64,000 bases of DNA from Burkholderia sp. OK233. Lineage in GTDB: Bacteria; Pseudomonadota; Gammaproteobacteria; Burkholderiales; Burkholderiaceae. The notes beneath the pieces are model-generated. The model saw nothing but the letters and a program-made list of their open reading frames with translations, did no database searches and was not told the DNA's origin. Location: positions 806,001-870,000 of the forward strand of contig NZ_OCSR01000001.1 of assembly GCF_900230185.1 (NCBI RefSeq), in the 5' to 3' direction. How positions within the stretch are numbered: the stretch's first letter is position 1; each line of letters starts with the position of its first letter. Made by a program: the position numbers and the translations under genes. Positions 28,985 to 37,561 of the stretch are shown piece by piece.

Positions 28985-29203
28985 AGGGGCCTTGTTGGTC
29001 AGTGGGCAATTGCGGTGTGAGGGAATTCTACCCAATAAACCCGCGCAATCCGCACATCTCATCTGCAAGACGTTCAAGTGCGTGGTGCGCAGACCTCATC
29101 GGGAGAATTCATGGGCTTCCTCGCTGGGAAATGCATCCTGCTGACCGACTTGCTGTATTGACTCGGCGCTTTTAACTCAGCCCGCAGGTTTCGCGAGCAC
29201 AAT

Positions 29204-29233
29204 AAAAAAACCGCCCTTTTTGGGGCGGTTTTT
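29204..29233 (-). terminator. Terminator after the small exported protein gene
   Basis: A 9-bp stem (AAACCGCCC with GGGCGGTTT) is flanked by an A run and a T run, so it could work in either direction. It lies about 40 bases past the stop of the leftward gene at 29272. Confidence 0.85.
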
Positions 29234-29271
29234 CAACGCGGCAACTGCGTCAACTGCGGCCTTTTGATGGC

Positions 29272-29619
29272 TTAGTGCCAGCCACGACGATTGTCGTAGT
29301 GGTCACGGCCGTAATCGTAGCGGCCCGGGGGATGACGGCGATACCAGTCGTCACGCGCCCAGTAGCGGCGGCCGTCCCAGTAGCGGTCGCCGTGCCAGCC
29401 GATCACGATCGCCGGTCCGCCGTAGTACACGGGAGCCGGTTGATAGATGACGGGCGGCGGCGGGGGCGGCGGCGGTGCGTAGACCGGAGCCGGAGCCACG
29501 TAGACCGGCGCGGGAATGCCGATGTTGACACCAATGTTGAGCCCGCCGGCCATTGCAGCACCCGACGCAGCCAACCCGAGAACCCCGATCAGAAGTGGAA
29601 CAAGACGTGCGGACTTCAT
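29272..29619 (-). CDS. Small exported Pro/Tyr-rich protein (PXPV-repeat type)
   Basis: A 115-residue secreted protein. A clear signal peptide ends at AAMAGG. The mature part has repeated PAPVY units, a run of eight prolines, then a Trp/Arg/Tyr-rich end (WHGDRYWDGRRYWARDDW). Related PXPV-repeat and YXWGXW-type proteins are frequent in Burkholderia; their function is unknown, with an envelope or stress role suspected. It is followed by a good terminator and stands alone. Confidence 0.82.
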   Translation of the reverse strand: MKSARLVPLLIGVLGLAASGAAMAGGLNIGVNIGIPAPVYVAPAPVYAPPPPPPPPVIYQPAPVYYGGPAIVIGWHGDRYWDGRRYWARDDWYRRHPPGRYDYGRDHYDNRRGWH

Positions 29620-30477
29620 TGATCACCCTTTTGAAGAATGTGTGTTGTTGGCCGAAATATAGCGCAAGGCAGCCGTCCGCGTATTTCAACTTTGTAATAA
29701 CTGATGCACAACATCGCACGGGTGACCGCCCCGTTACGTCTCGTTACATTGGACGAAGGTTTGGTGAAAAAGTAGTGGCGGCGTAATCGAGCAGCCTTGC
29801 AGTTAGTCGCCCATCCGCGGGCAAGTTGCTCATCTTTCACCGCCCTCGCCGCTGCGGGGTAATTCTGGCCGCCGCTTTCGCACGCGCCTGGTAATCCGGT
29901 CGCCGGCTTAATGATCTGCATTGTGGTCGCGGCGATGGCGGCCCACCCAAATCGGTAGGATATCGAATCATTATTACGGCACGCAGCGGGCCTGACCTGA
30001 TTGCAAATACGGTCCGCTCCATCAGCCTCAGTCGCCTCTGCCTTCCCGCGCGTTCGCGCTGCCCCCCGTATGCAATTCATATCGGATCGCAAGATAGCGT
30101 GGCGTTGCAAAGCATCGCCTCTCGCCCCTGCGACTCGCCGCCTCGCCGCCTCGTGGCCTCGCCACCGCGATAGCCGCGGCCCAACCGCGCTCATTCGCAT
30201 AGGCCACCAAAACGAACATTGGATGTTCGAAAGAACATTTAGATAATATTCCCAAGTCACCGGTCGTCCGACCTCATCACCTTCAAAGCATGGTGAAAAA
30301 AACGTAATTCAATAGATATTTCAAGAAACTCAACCACTTAACCCATGGTTTTCCCTAGTATCCGATCGTGCTGCCAGTGATACGATGACTGACGCTAAAC
30401 GAAGATAAATGTTCGAATTCGCGCATGCCTGCCGTCCAGCGGCCAGTCAGCGGACACATTGGGTACGGAGACAGATT
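29620..30477. other. Long gene-free regulatory region
   Basis: About 860 bases between the divergent exported-protein gene and the MFS gene. The open frames here lack credible starts and codon patterns, so I call no gene. The region holds a CGCCGCCTCGCCGCCTCG short direct repeat near 30128-30146, an AT-rich stretch at 30280-30350, and the three-arm GAACAT/ATGTTC element at 30214-30238, with a further ATGTTC at 30409-30414. It is probably the control region of the sugar operon to the right. Confidence 0.6.
30214..30238. promoter_or_regulatory. Three-arm inverted-repeat operator candidate
   Basis: GAACAT, TGG, ATGTTC, GAAA, GAACAT occur in series, so the middle arm can pair with either outer arm. 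A fourth ATGTTC stands at 30409-30414, about 170 bases downstream. The spacing looks like a regulator binding to overlapping palindromes upstream of the MFS-GH31-porin operon. The regulator is not encoded nearby. Confidence 0.55.
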
Positions 30478-31764
30478 TTGAAAACAATCATTGGTTTGCG
30501 CTGGTGGATCATCGCGCTCGTGTGTGCCGGGACGATCGTCAACTATCTGTCGCGCAACGCCCTCGGTGTGATGGCGCCCCAGTTGACGCAGCTGTTGCAC
30601 ATGAGCACCAAACAGTACTCGTACGTAGTCGGCGCGTTCCAGGTCGGCTATACGATCATGCAGCCGGTATGCGGCCTGATCATCGACCTGATCGGATTGC
30701 GCCTCGGCTTTGCGCTGTTCGCCTGCCTTTGGTCGCTGACGGGCGTGCTGCACGGTTTCGCGACTGGCTGGCTTTCGCTGGCGGCCTTGCGCGGACTCAT
30801 GGGGTTGACGGAGGCCGTCGCGATTCCGGCAGGCATGAAGGTGGTCGCAGAGTGGTTCCCCAACCGTGAGAAATCCGTGGCGGTGGGTTACTTCAATGCG
30901 GGCACGTCGCTCGGTTCGCTGCTCGCCCCGCCGCTCGTCGTTTTCCTGACGCTGAGATATGGCTGGCAAAGCGCGTTTGCGGTGACCGGTGCGCTCGGCT
31001 TCGTGTGGGCTGCCGCCTGGTATGTGCTGTATCGCTCGCCGGCCGATCACGCGCGCATCAGCGCGGCCGAGCGCGAGACGATCGTCAGCGGACAAACCCC
31101 GGGCGCGCCGCAACGGCGCAGCATCCGCGAAGTCCTCCGCACGCGCCGATTCTGGGCGATCGCGCAAGCGCGCTTCTTCGCGGAACCGGCGTGGCAAACG
31201 TTCAGCTTCTGGATTCCCCTTTATCTCGCGACGCAACGGCACATGGATCTAAAGCAGATCGCGCTGTTTGCGTGGCTGCCGTTTCTTGCCGCCGACCTCG
31301 GCGGCCTCTTCGGCGGCTACCTGTCGCCGTTCCTGATGAAGCATTTGCGCATCCCGCTGATCGGCTCGCGAATCGCAGGTGTCGTGCTCGGCGCCTTCAT
31401 GATGCTCGGACCGGCCTGTATCGGCCTCGTCGCCTCGCCGTATCAGGCGATCGCACTTTTCTGCGTGGGCGGCTTCGCGCATCAGATGATCTCGGCGCTC
31501 GTCAATACCCTGGCAGCCGACGTATTCGACCCCAGCGAAGTCGGCACCGTCGCCGGATTTGCAGGGATGTCTGCGTGGATCGGCGGCCTGGGCTTTTCGC
31601 TGCTGGTCGGCGCGCTGGCCGACACGATCGGCTACACGCCGCTCTTCGGCGCCCTCGGCGCGTTCGATCTCATCGGCGCCACGCTGCTGATCATTCTGAT
31701 GCGCGGCGTCAAACGCGACGTGCATCCGCATCAAGTCGCCAACAACGCCAGCACTGCTGCGTGA
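30478..31764 (+). CDS. MFS transporter, anion:cation symporter (ExuT-like)
   Basis: Inner-membrane MFS carrier, 428 residues with about twelve membrane segments. The motifs YLSRNALGVMAPQL and GLTEAVAIPAGMKVVAEWFPNREKS are typical of the hexuronate/sugar-acid symporter group (ExuT, GudP). I chose the TTG start at 30478 because GGAG sits 7 bases upstream and the protein then begins with KTIIGLRWWIIA. An ATG at 30409 adds a 23-residue polar leader and lies inside a possible operator. It is the first gene of an MFS-GH31-porin operon, 19 bases before GH31. The substrate is probably the glycoside, or its sugar-acid part, handled by the next gene. Confidence 0.87.
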   Translation: MKTIIGLRWWIIALVCAGTIVNYLSRNALGVMAPQLTQLLHMSTKQYSYVVGAFQVGYTIMQPVCGLIIDLIGLRLGFALFACLWSLTGVLHGFATGWLSLAALRGLMGLTEAVAIPAGMKVVAEWFPNREKSVAVGYFNAGTSLGSLLAPPLVVFLTLRYGWQSAFAVTGALGFVWAAAWYVLYRSPADHARISAAERETIVSGQTPGAPQRRSIREVLRTRRFWAIAQARFFAEPAWQTFSFWIPLYLATQRHMDLKQIALFAWLPFLAADLGGLFGGYLSPFLMKHLRIPLIGSRIAGVVLGAFMMLGPACIGLVASPYQAIALFCVGGFAHQMISALVNTLAADVFDPSEVGTVAGFAGMSAWIGGLGFSLLVGALADTIGYTPLFGALGAFDLIGATLLIILMRGVKRDVHPHQVANNASTAA

Positions 31765-31783
31765 CCTCACTCGAAGACCCATC

Positions 31784-34207
31784 ATGCGTTCACTGACGAA
31801 TCTGAAGCACCCGCCGCGTTTTTCACTGTCTTCCCATATCGGCAACCACATCGTTCTCACCACGCAGGAAAACTGCCGGATCGAACTGTTCGTTCTCGCC
31901 GACGACATCATCCGCGTACTCGTGCTGCCCGACGGCGAAACGCACGGTCCGCGGACCTGGTCTCTCGCGCCTGGCACTGACGACGTGCCGCTCGAAGGCC
32001 GCGATCGCCGTGACATGAGCGGCTTCACCCCGCCGCCGTTCGCGCTTTCAAGCGACGCCGGGCATGTCGTGATCGAAACAGCGCGTATCCGTTTGACGGT
32101 CACGCTGGAGGGCGGATTCTGCGCGTGGGACATCCTGCACGACTCGGCGTGGCATCGTGTGATGAACGATCGGAAGACGCAGGCGTACAACTTCGGCTGG
32201 TGGGACGAGCGCGTGTACCACTACATCGAGCGCCGCAAGGACGAAATGTATGTGGGCCTGGGCGAGCGCGCCGGTTCGCTGAATCGCGCGGACCAGTCCT
32301 ACGAAATGCGCAATATCGACGCGATGGGTTATAGCGCGCGCACAAGCGATCCGCTCTACAAGCACATCCCCTTTTACGTGACGTGGCAGCCGGAAAGCGC
32401 TACAGGATTCGGCCTGTTCTACGACACGCTTGCCGACTGCCGCTTCGATATGGGCCGCGAGCTCGATAACTATCACGGGCACTACAGGCACTTTGTCGCC
32501 GAGCATGGCGACCTCGACTATTACTTCATCGCATCGGCGGGTACGCCCTTGCATGCGGTGCGCCGCTTTACGTGGCTGACCGGGCGTCCGGCCTGGATGC
32601 CGAAATGGGGACTCGGCTACTCCGGCTCGACGATGAGCTACACCGACGCGCCCGACGCGCAGCAGCGCATGGGCGAATTCATCGAACGATGCATCGAGAA
32701 CGACGTGCTGTGCGATTCGTTCCATCTGTCGTCGGGCTATACCTCGATCGGTCCGAAGCGTTACGTGTTCAACTGGAACCACGAGAAGTTTCCGGATATC
32801 GACGGTTTCGTACAGAGCTATCTCGAGCATGGCGTGCGTCTGTGCGCGAACATCAAGCCGTGCCTGCTGCAAGATCATCCGGCGTTCGACGAAGTGGCAC
32901 GCGCCGGCCTGCTGATCGCGTCGCGCGGCGGCGATCCGGCGTGGGTGCAGTTCTGGGACGAAGTCGGCGCATATCTGGACTTCACGAATCCCGCCACCAT
33001 CGACTGGTGGAAAGCGCGCGTGAAAGACAGCCTGTTGAAGCACGGTATCGCCGCAACCTGGAACGACAACAACGAATTCGAAATCTGGTCGCCCGACGCG
33101 ATTGCTCAGGGCTTCGGCCAACCGTATCCCGCGCGCGAGGCGAAGGTGCTGCAAACGCAGTTGATGATGCGCGCGTCGCACGACGCACAGCGCGAATACG
33201 CGCCGGAGCGTCGTCCATTCCTCGTGTCCCGCTCAGGCGGCGCAGGCATGCAACGCTATGTGCAAACCTGGTCCGGCGACAACGACACCTCGTGGGAGAC
33301 GCTGCGTTTCAATCTGAAGATGGGCCTCGGGCTCGCGATGTCCGGCGTGTCGAACAGCGGTCACGATATCGGCGGATTCTCGGGTCCGGCGCCCGGTCCG
33401 GAGTTGTTCGTCCGCTGGGTGGCCTTCGGCATCTTCCTGCCGCGTTTCAGCATTCATTCCTGGAACGACGACGGCACGGTCAATGAGCCGTGGATGTATC
33501 CCGAAGTCACGCAGCAGGTGGCGGATCTAATCAAACTGCGCTACCGGCTGATTCCCTACCTCTACGAATTGCTATGGCAATCGCACAGCGGGTACGAGCC
33601 GGTACTGCGTCCCATGTCCGCGGAGTTTCCGCACGATCCACGCTGCCTCGCGGATGGCGACGACATGATGCTGGGTTCGTCGATGCTGGTTGCACCGGTG
33701 GTCGAGGCGGGCCAGTCGACGCGCGACGTCTATCTGCCGACCGGTGCACGTTGGGCGTCGTACTGGAGCGGCGAGGTGTTCGAAGGCGGTCAGACGGTGA
33801 ATCTGCCTGCCCCATTCGAGCAGCCAGTGACCTTGCTGCGTGAAGGCAGCGTGATTCCGCTGAATATCGCTGAACAACACTTCGGACGTCCCGCCGACGA
33901 ACGTGCGTTCATCGCCGTGCCACACGATGGCACAGGCATCGCTCGCGGCGGCTGCGTCGAAGACGACGGCGAAAGCGAAGCCTGGCGCACAGGCGCACAG
34001 GGCCGCTGGCAGGTCACGATTACAAGCGATGCGAGCACGCTGCGTATTTCGATCGTGCGGGAAGGCTGGGTCCAGCAGCCGCAGCAGGAAGTTCGACTTC
34101 TCGTGCCAAAGGACGAAGCGCGCGCAGTCATTTGCATCGACGGCGCGCTGGTGGCCGACCATACCGCTGATGGCTGGCGATGCCTGACGATTTCCATCGC
34201 CCACTAA
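31784..34207 (+). CDS. Glycoside hydrolase family 31 protein
   Basis: An 807-residue GH31 enzyme, a retaining alpha-glycosidase. The N-terminal beta-sandwich (about 20-260) is followed by the barrel, with WMPKWGLGYSGSTMSY at about 271. The nucleophile region is TWNDNNEFEIW with Asp428, where many relatives read W-x-D-M-N-E. The acid/base is Asp499 in WSGDND. The C-terminal beta domains include MLGSSMLVAPV. No signal peptide is present, so it acts in the cytoplasm on imported glycoside. Possible substrates are alpha-glucosides, alpha-xylosides or sulfoquinovosides; none can be chosen from sequence alone. It lies between the transporter and the porin. Confidence 0.92.
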   Translation: MRSLTNLKHPPRFSLSSHIGNHIVLTTQENCRIELFVLADDIIRVLVLPDGETHGPRTWSLAPGTDDVPLEGRDRRDMSGFTPPPFALSSDAGHVVIETARIRLTVTLEGGFCAWDILHDSAWHRVMNDRKTQAYNFGWWDERVYHYIERRKDEMYVGLGERAGSLNRADQSYEMRNIDAMGYSARTSDPLYKHIPFYVTWQPESATGFGLFYDTLADCRFDMGRELDNYHGHYRHFVAEHGDLDYYFIASAGTPLHAVRRFTWLTGRPAWMPKWGLGYSGSTMSYTDAPDAQQRMGEFIERCIENDVLCDSFHLSSGYTSIGPKRYVFNWNHEKFPDIDGFVQSYLEHGVRLCANIKPCLLQDHPAFDEVARAGLLIASRGGDPAWVQFWDEVGAYLDFTNPATIDWWKARVKDSLLKHGIAATWNDNNEFEIWSPDAIAQGFGQPYPAREAKVLQTQLMMRASHDAQREYAPERRPFLVSRSGGAGMQRYVQTWSGDNDTSWETLRFNLKMGLGLAMSGVSNSGHDIGGFSGPAPGPELFVRWVAFGIFLPRFSIHSWNDDGTVNEPWMYPEVTQQVADLIKLRYRLIPYLYELLWQSHSGYEPVLRPMSAEFPHDPRCLADGDDMMLGSSMLVAPVVEAGQSTRDVYLPTGARWASYWSGEVFEGGQTVNLPAPFEQPVTLLREGSVIPLNIAEQHFGRPADERAFIAVPHDGTGIARGGCVEDDGESEAWRTGAQGRWQVTITSDASTLRISIVREGWVQQPQQEVRLLVPKDEARAVICIDGALVADHTADGWRCLTISIAH

Positions 34208-34269
34208 CACAGCATGCATCACCGACCTGAAGACCAACGTCACCCATCCAATCCGGAGACCCGCTAGCC

Positions 34270-35457
34270 ATGAACTCATTGAAGCGCGCGCGTACACGTG
34301 CACTCGTCCTCTCGTGCCTGCCGTTTGCGGGCATCGTGCTGTCAAGCGGCGCGTCGGCGCAAAGCAGCGTTACGCTGTACGGCGTCGTCGACAACGCGTT
34401 CACCTATGTCAGCAACCAGAAGGGACACTCCAACTTCTACATGAGCCAGGGCAACCTGCAGGCGAGCAAGTTCGGCCTGCTCGGCGCCGAAGACATTGGC
34501 GGCGGCACGAAGGTGATTTTCAGGCTGGAAAGCGGCTTTAACTCGCTGACCGGCGCACAAAGTAGCGCAGGCTTCATTTTCAATCGGCAAGCGTACGTCG
34601 GGCTCAGCAACGACCGATATGGAACGGTGACACTCGGCCGCCAGTACACGCCCTACTTCCAGATGGTCGGTGCACTCGGGCCGACAGGCGTATTGACGGG
34701 GGCGACAGGTGCGCATCCGGGCGACCTTGATGCGCTCGACACCACGTTGCGTCTCAACAATTCGGTTACCTATCTGTCGCCGAACCTCGCCGGTTTGCAA
34801 TTCAGCGCGCAGTACGGCCTGGGCGGTGTGCCGGGGAGCGTAGCCAACGGCAGCCAGTTCAGCGCAGCGGCTCGCTACGACTACCAGCCGTTTGCGATCG
34901 CGGTGGGCTACCTGAAACTGAAAGACATCGCGACGAGCCAGGCACTCGGTACCTACGCGGTCAACTCGCCGGTGAACAGCGGCTATGCGACGGCACGCAG
35001 CGCGCAGTTGTTCGCCGCAGCGGCTCGCTATACCCACCAGGACCTGATGGTCGGCGTGAACTATTCGAACGTGCAATACGCGCCGGGCAACGGCTCGTTC
35101 TTCACCGGCGAGGGCGTATTCAATACGTACGGCGTGATTTCCACGTACCGGATCACGCCGGCCGTGACGGTCGGCGCCGGCTACAGCTACACGCAGGCGA
35201 GCAAAGCGAATGGCATCAGCGATGCCGCGCGCTATCAGCAGGTCTCGCTCGAGCAGACGTACAACCTCTCCGCTCGCACCACGCTATACGCACTGGAGGC
35301 GTATCAGCATGCGCGCGGCAAGACCCTGGTCGCGGCGGGCAGCACGGGCACGAGTATTACTGACGCAGTGGCTGTAGTCGGTGACTCGCAGAATACGACG
35401 CCGTCGTCGGGTCCGTCGCAATTCGTCGGCATGGTGGGGTTGCGGCACGCGTTTTGA
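34270..35457 (+). CDS. Outer-membrane porin (Gram-negative type)
   Basis: A 395-residue trimeric porin of the betaproteobacterial OmpC-like family. The signal peptide ends at SSGASAQSS. The mature protein begins with SVTLYGVVDNAFTYVSN, has the RQAYVGLSNDRYGTVTLGRQ hallmark and ends in GLRHAF, whose terminal Phe is needed for Bam-dependent assembly. It lies 62 bases after the GH31 gene, so it is probably the outer-membrane entry for that enzyme's substrate. Confidence 0.95.
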   Translation: MNSLKRARTRALVLSCLPFAGIVLSSGASAQSSVTLYGVVDNAFTYVSNQKGHSNFYMSQGNLQASKFGLLGAEDIGGGTKVIFRLESGFNSLTGAQSSAGFIFNRQAYVGLSNDRYGTVTLGRQYTPYFQMVGALGPTGVLTGATGAHPGDLDALDTTLRLNNSVTYLSPNLAGLQFSAQYGLGGVPGSVANGSQFSAAARYDYQPFAIAVGYLKLKDIATSQALGTYAVNSPVNSGYATARSAQLFAAAARYTHQDLMVGVNYSNVQYAPGNGSFFTGEGVFNTYGVISTYRITPAVTVGAGYSYTQASKANGISDAARYQQVSLEQTYNLSARTTLYALEAYQHARGKTLVAAGSTGTSITDAVAVVGDSQNTTPSSGPSQFVGMVGLRHAF

Positions 35458-35477
35458 TGCGGATAGCAGGTTGAGTA

Positions 35478-35508
35478 CCGCTCCAGAATGGCAGGAATTC
35501 TGGAGCGG
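35478..35508 (+). repeat. 12-bp perfect hairpin after the porin gene
   Basis: CCGCTCCAGAAT (35478-35489) pairs exactly with ATTCTGGAGCGG (35497-35508). There is no T tract after it. It begins 20 bases past the porin stop and may protect the 3' end of the operon mRNA. Confidence 0.8.
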
Positions 35509-35537
35509 GAAAAGCCAATTGCGAGCATGGAAAAACA

Positions 35538-35569
35538 AAACCCCGCAGAGCCTAGACTCTGCGGGGTTT
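35538..35569 (-). terminator. Bidirectional terminator between porin and tRNA-Ser
   Basis: A 13-bp stem (AAACCCCGCAGAG with CTCTGCGGGGTTT) and a 6-base loop. On the minus strand it is followed by a T-rich run and terminates tRNA-Ser; rightward it may end the porin operon. Confidence 0.85.
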
Positions 35570-35580
35570 GCCGCCATCGC

Positions 35581-35674
35581 TGGCGGAGACGGAGGGATTC
35601 GAACCCTCGATCCAGGTTTTGGCCCAGATGCTCCCTTAGCAGGGGAGTGCCTTCGACCTCTCGGCCACGTCTCC
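35581..35674 (-). tRNA. tRNA-Ser (GCT)
   Basis: A 94-base tRNA with encoded CCA and the long variable arm of serine tRNAs. The anticodon loop CTGCTAA gives GCT. The acceptor GGAGACG pairs with CGTCTCC, which sets the 5' end at 35674. Its promoter and terminator are both visible. Confidence 0.97.
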
Positions 35675-35716
35675 CAAACTTTCGGTTGCGCAGGGAGTCA
35701 GCGCAACGAAGCCAAG

Positions 35717-35745
35717 ATAATAGCGGGCCGAACCGCGAAGGTCAA
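35717..35745 (-). promoter_or_regulatory. Promoter of tRNA-Ser
   Basis: On the minus strand TTGACC (35745-35740) is separated by 17 bases from TATTAT (35722-35717). Each box is one base from consensus. Transcription would start about 35 bases before the tRNA. Confidence 0.78.
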
Positions 35746-35800
35746 TGTCTACCGCACATTTTTTGTGCCAGTTTTGTCATCGACGACGCAATTAATAGAG

Positions 35801-35832
35801 ATTACCTGCGTGACATTACCTGCGTCACATTA
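35801..35832. repeat. 14-bp tandem repeat between tRNA-Ser and lysC
   Basis: ATTACCTGCGTGAC is followed directly by ATTACCTGCGTCAC and then ATTA. The G/C change also creates a GTGAC...GTCAC inverted pair across the junction. It lies beyond the 3' end of lysC and upstream of the tRNA-Ser promoter. Confidence 0.8.
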
Positions 35833-35916
35833 GCCGCGCACACGGCCATGCAAGGTCACGCAAAAAGACGAGGCGCTCCTGTTCGTCCAACTCCGCGCCC
35901 CACCCCGTGCAGCAAA

Positions 35917-37167
35917 TTACGCCTGATCCAGTTCGAACGCCTTGTGCAGCGCGCGCACGGCGAGCTCCATGTACTTCTCGTCGATCAGCACCGAAATCTT
36001 GATTTCGGAGGTCGAGATCATCTGGATGTTGATGCCCTCTTCCGACAGCGTGCGGAACATCGTGCTCGCGATACCCACATGCGAACGCATGCCGACGCCG
36101 ACCACCGAGACCTTCGACACCTTCGGATCGCCCAGCACCTGCTCGGCCTGCACATGACCCTTCACCTGGCCGGTGAGGATGTCCATGGCGCGCTGATAGT
36201 CGCCGCGGCCGACCGTGAACGTGAAGGCCGTTTTACCTTCGACGCTCTGGTTCTGGATGATCATGTCGACGTCGATATTCGCGTCCGCCACCGGGCCGAG
36301 AATCTGATATGCGATGCCCGGCTTGTCGGGCACACCCATCACGGCGATACGAGCTTCATCGCGCTGGAACGCGATGCCCGAGATGACTGCTTTTTCCATG
36401 GTCTCGTCTTCTTCAAAAGTAATCAGGGTGCCCGACTTCATTTCAGTGTCGAGCGGGATCAGCGGATCGGTCAGGCTCGACAGCACGCGCGTCTTCACCT
36501 GATATTTGCCGGCGAATTCCACCGAGCGGATCTGCAGTACCTTGGAACCCAGGCTTGCCATTTCCAGCATTTCTTCAAACGTCACGCGATCGAGGCGGCG
36601 CGCTTCTTCCACCACGCGCGGGTCGGTCGTGTAGACGCCGTCGACGTCCGTGTAAATCAGGCACTCGTCGGCTTTCAATGCGGCAGCGACTGCAACAGCC
36701 GACGTATCCGAACCACCACGGCCGAGCGTGGTGATGTGGCCGTCAGGGTCGATACCCTGGAAGCCAGTGATCACCACCACTTTGCCCGCGTCGAGATCGC
36801 GCAGCACGCGCTCGCCGTCGATTTCGCTGATGCGCGCTTTCGTGAACGCGCTATCCGTTTTGACCGGCACTTGCCAGCCGGCGTAGCTGACCGCGTCGAC
36901 GCCGGCTTCCTGCAGCGCGATGGCCAGCAGTCCCGAGCTGACCTGCTCGCCGGTAGCGGCAATCATGTCGAGTTCGCGCGGGCTCGGCTGGCTCGTGATT
37001 TCTTTCGCGAGACCGAGCAGGCGGTTGGTTTCGCCGGACATTGCCGACGGCACGACGACCATCTTGTGGCCGGCCTTGTGCCATTTCGCGACGCGCTTGG
37101 CGACGTTCTTGATGCGCTCGACCGAGCCCATCGAGGTGCCGCCGTATTTATGTACGATGAGTGCCAT
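35917..37167 (-). CDS. lysC: Aspartate kinase
   Basis: Phosphorylates aspartate, the committed step to lysine, threonine, methionine and diaminopimelate. The 416-residue length matches the class with two C-terminal ACT domains used for feedback control by lysine and/or threonine. The start is LIVHKYGGTSMGSVERI; catalytic motifs include ATGEQVSSGLLA and GRGGSDTSAVAVAAAL. The ACT part contains VGVGMRSHVGIASTMFRTL. An internal ribosome start for a separate beta subunit is possible, as in related bacteria, but I see no clear Shine-Dalgarno. There is no lysine riboswitch in the 394 bases upstream. Confidence 0.96.
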   Translation of the reverse strand: MALIVHKYGGTSMGSVERIKNVAKRVAKWHKAGHKMVVVPSAMSGETNRLLGLAKEITSQPSPRELDMIAATGEQVSSGLLAIALQEAGVDAVSYAGWQVPVKTDSAFTKARISEIDGERVLRDLDAGKVVVITGFQGIDPDGHITTLGRGGSDTSAVAVAAALKADECLIYTDVDGVYTTDPRVVEEARRLDRVTFEEMLEMASLGSKVLQIRSVEFAGKYQVKTRVLSSLTDPLIPLDTEMKSGTLITFEEDETMEKAVISGIAFQRDEARIAVMGVPDKPGIAYQILGPVADANIDVDMIIQNQSVEGKTAFTFTVGRGDYQRAMDILTGQVKGHVQAEQVLGDPKVSKVSVVGVGMRSHVGIASTMFRTLSEEGINIQMISTSEIKISVLIDEKYMELAVRALHKAFELDQA

Positions 37168-37561
37168 TGTCGTTCTGAACTGGAGGAGAAAACGCGCTGG
37201 CGCGCTGGAGACGACCGCACAAAAGCACAGGAGCGCAACGTCTTGTGAACGACGGCAAAGTGTGTGGCGGCGTAGATGCAGCGCGCGTGTACGACGCGCG
37301 GATTTGCCCGGGAATGATCGCTAGTGGCTTACCGGAAACGACGGATCACGCGCGCAGACCGGAAAATACGACAAAATTGACAAAAGCGACGGCGAAATCG
37401 GGTCGGGCAAACAAGCTAAATTACCCGATCGAGCGCAAAAAGACAAGCCGAAATGGCCGTCGAATGGTCCCTATTCGCGGCTGAAAAGGCTTATCCGGTG
37501 TGGTTTTGCGCCCTTTTTCGAGGATTCACCGAATAGGTAAGCCGTGTGTCCGACCGGCCGG
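37168..37561. other. Gene-free region between tilS and lysC
   Basis: 394 bases with no credible gene. It is less GC-rich at 37370-37450. It must contain the lysC promoter, but I see no good -35/-10 pair and no recognisable riboswitch or terminator hairpin. Confidence 0.5.

Noticed and set aside
30128..30146. CGCCGCCTCG short repeats as a CRISPR or REP element
   Set aside because: There are only a few adjoining units with no spacers and no hairpin; it is simple GC-rich slippage-type sequence.
29616..30260. A 214-residue minus-strand open frame in the gene-free region
   Set aside because: Its composition is unlike that of neighbours, it overlaps the start of the small exported-protein gene, and it has no credible start signal.
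37168..37561. Possible lysine riboswitch before lysC
   Set aside because: The region lacks any aptamer-like set of stems or a terminator-antiterminator pair that I can see.
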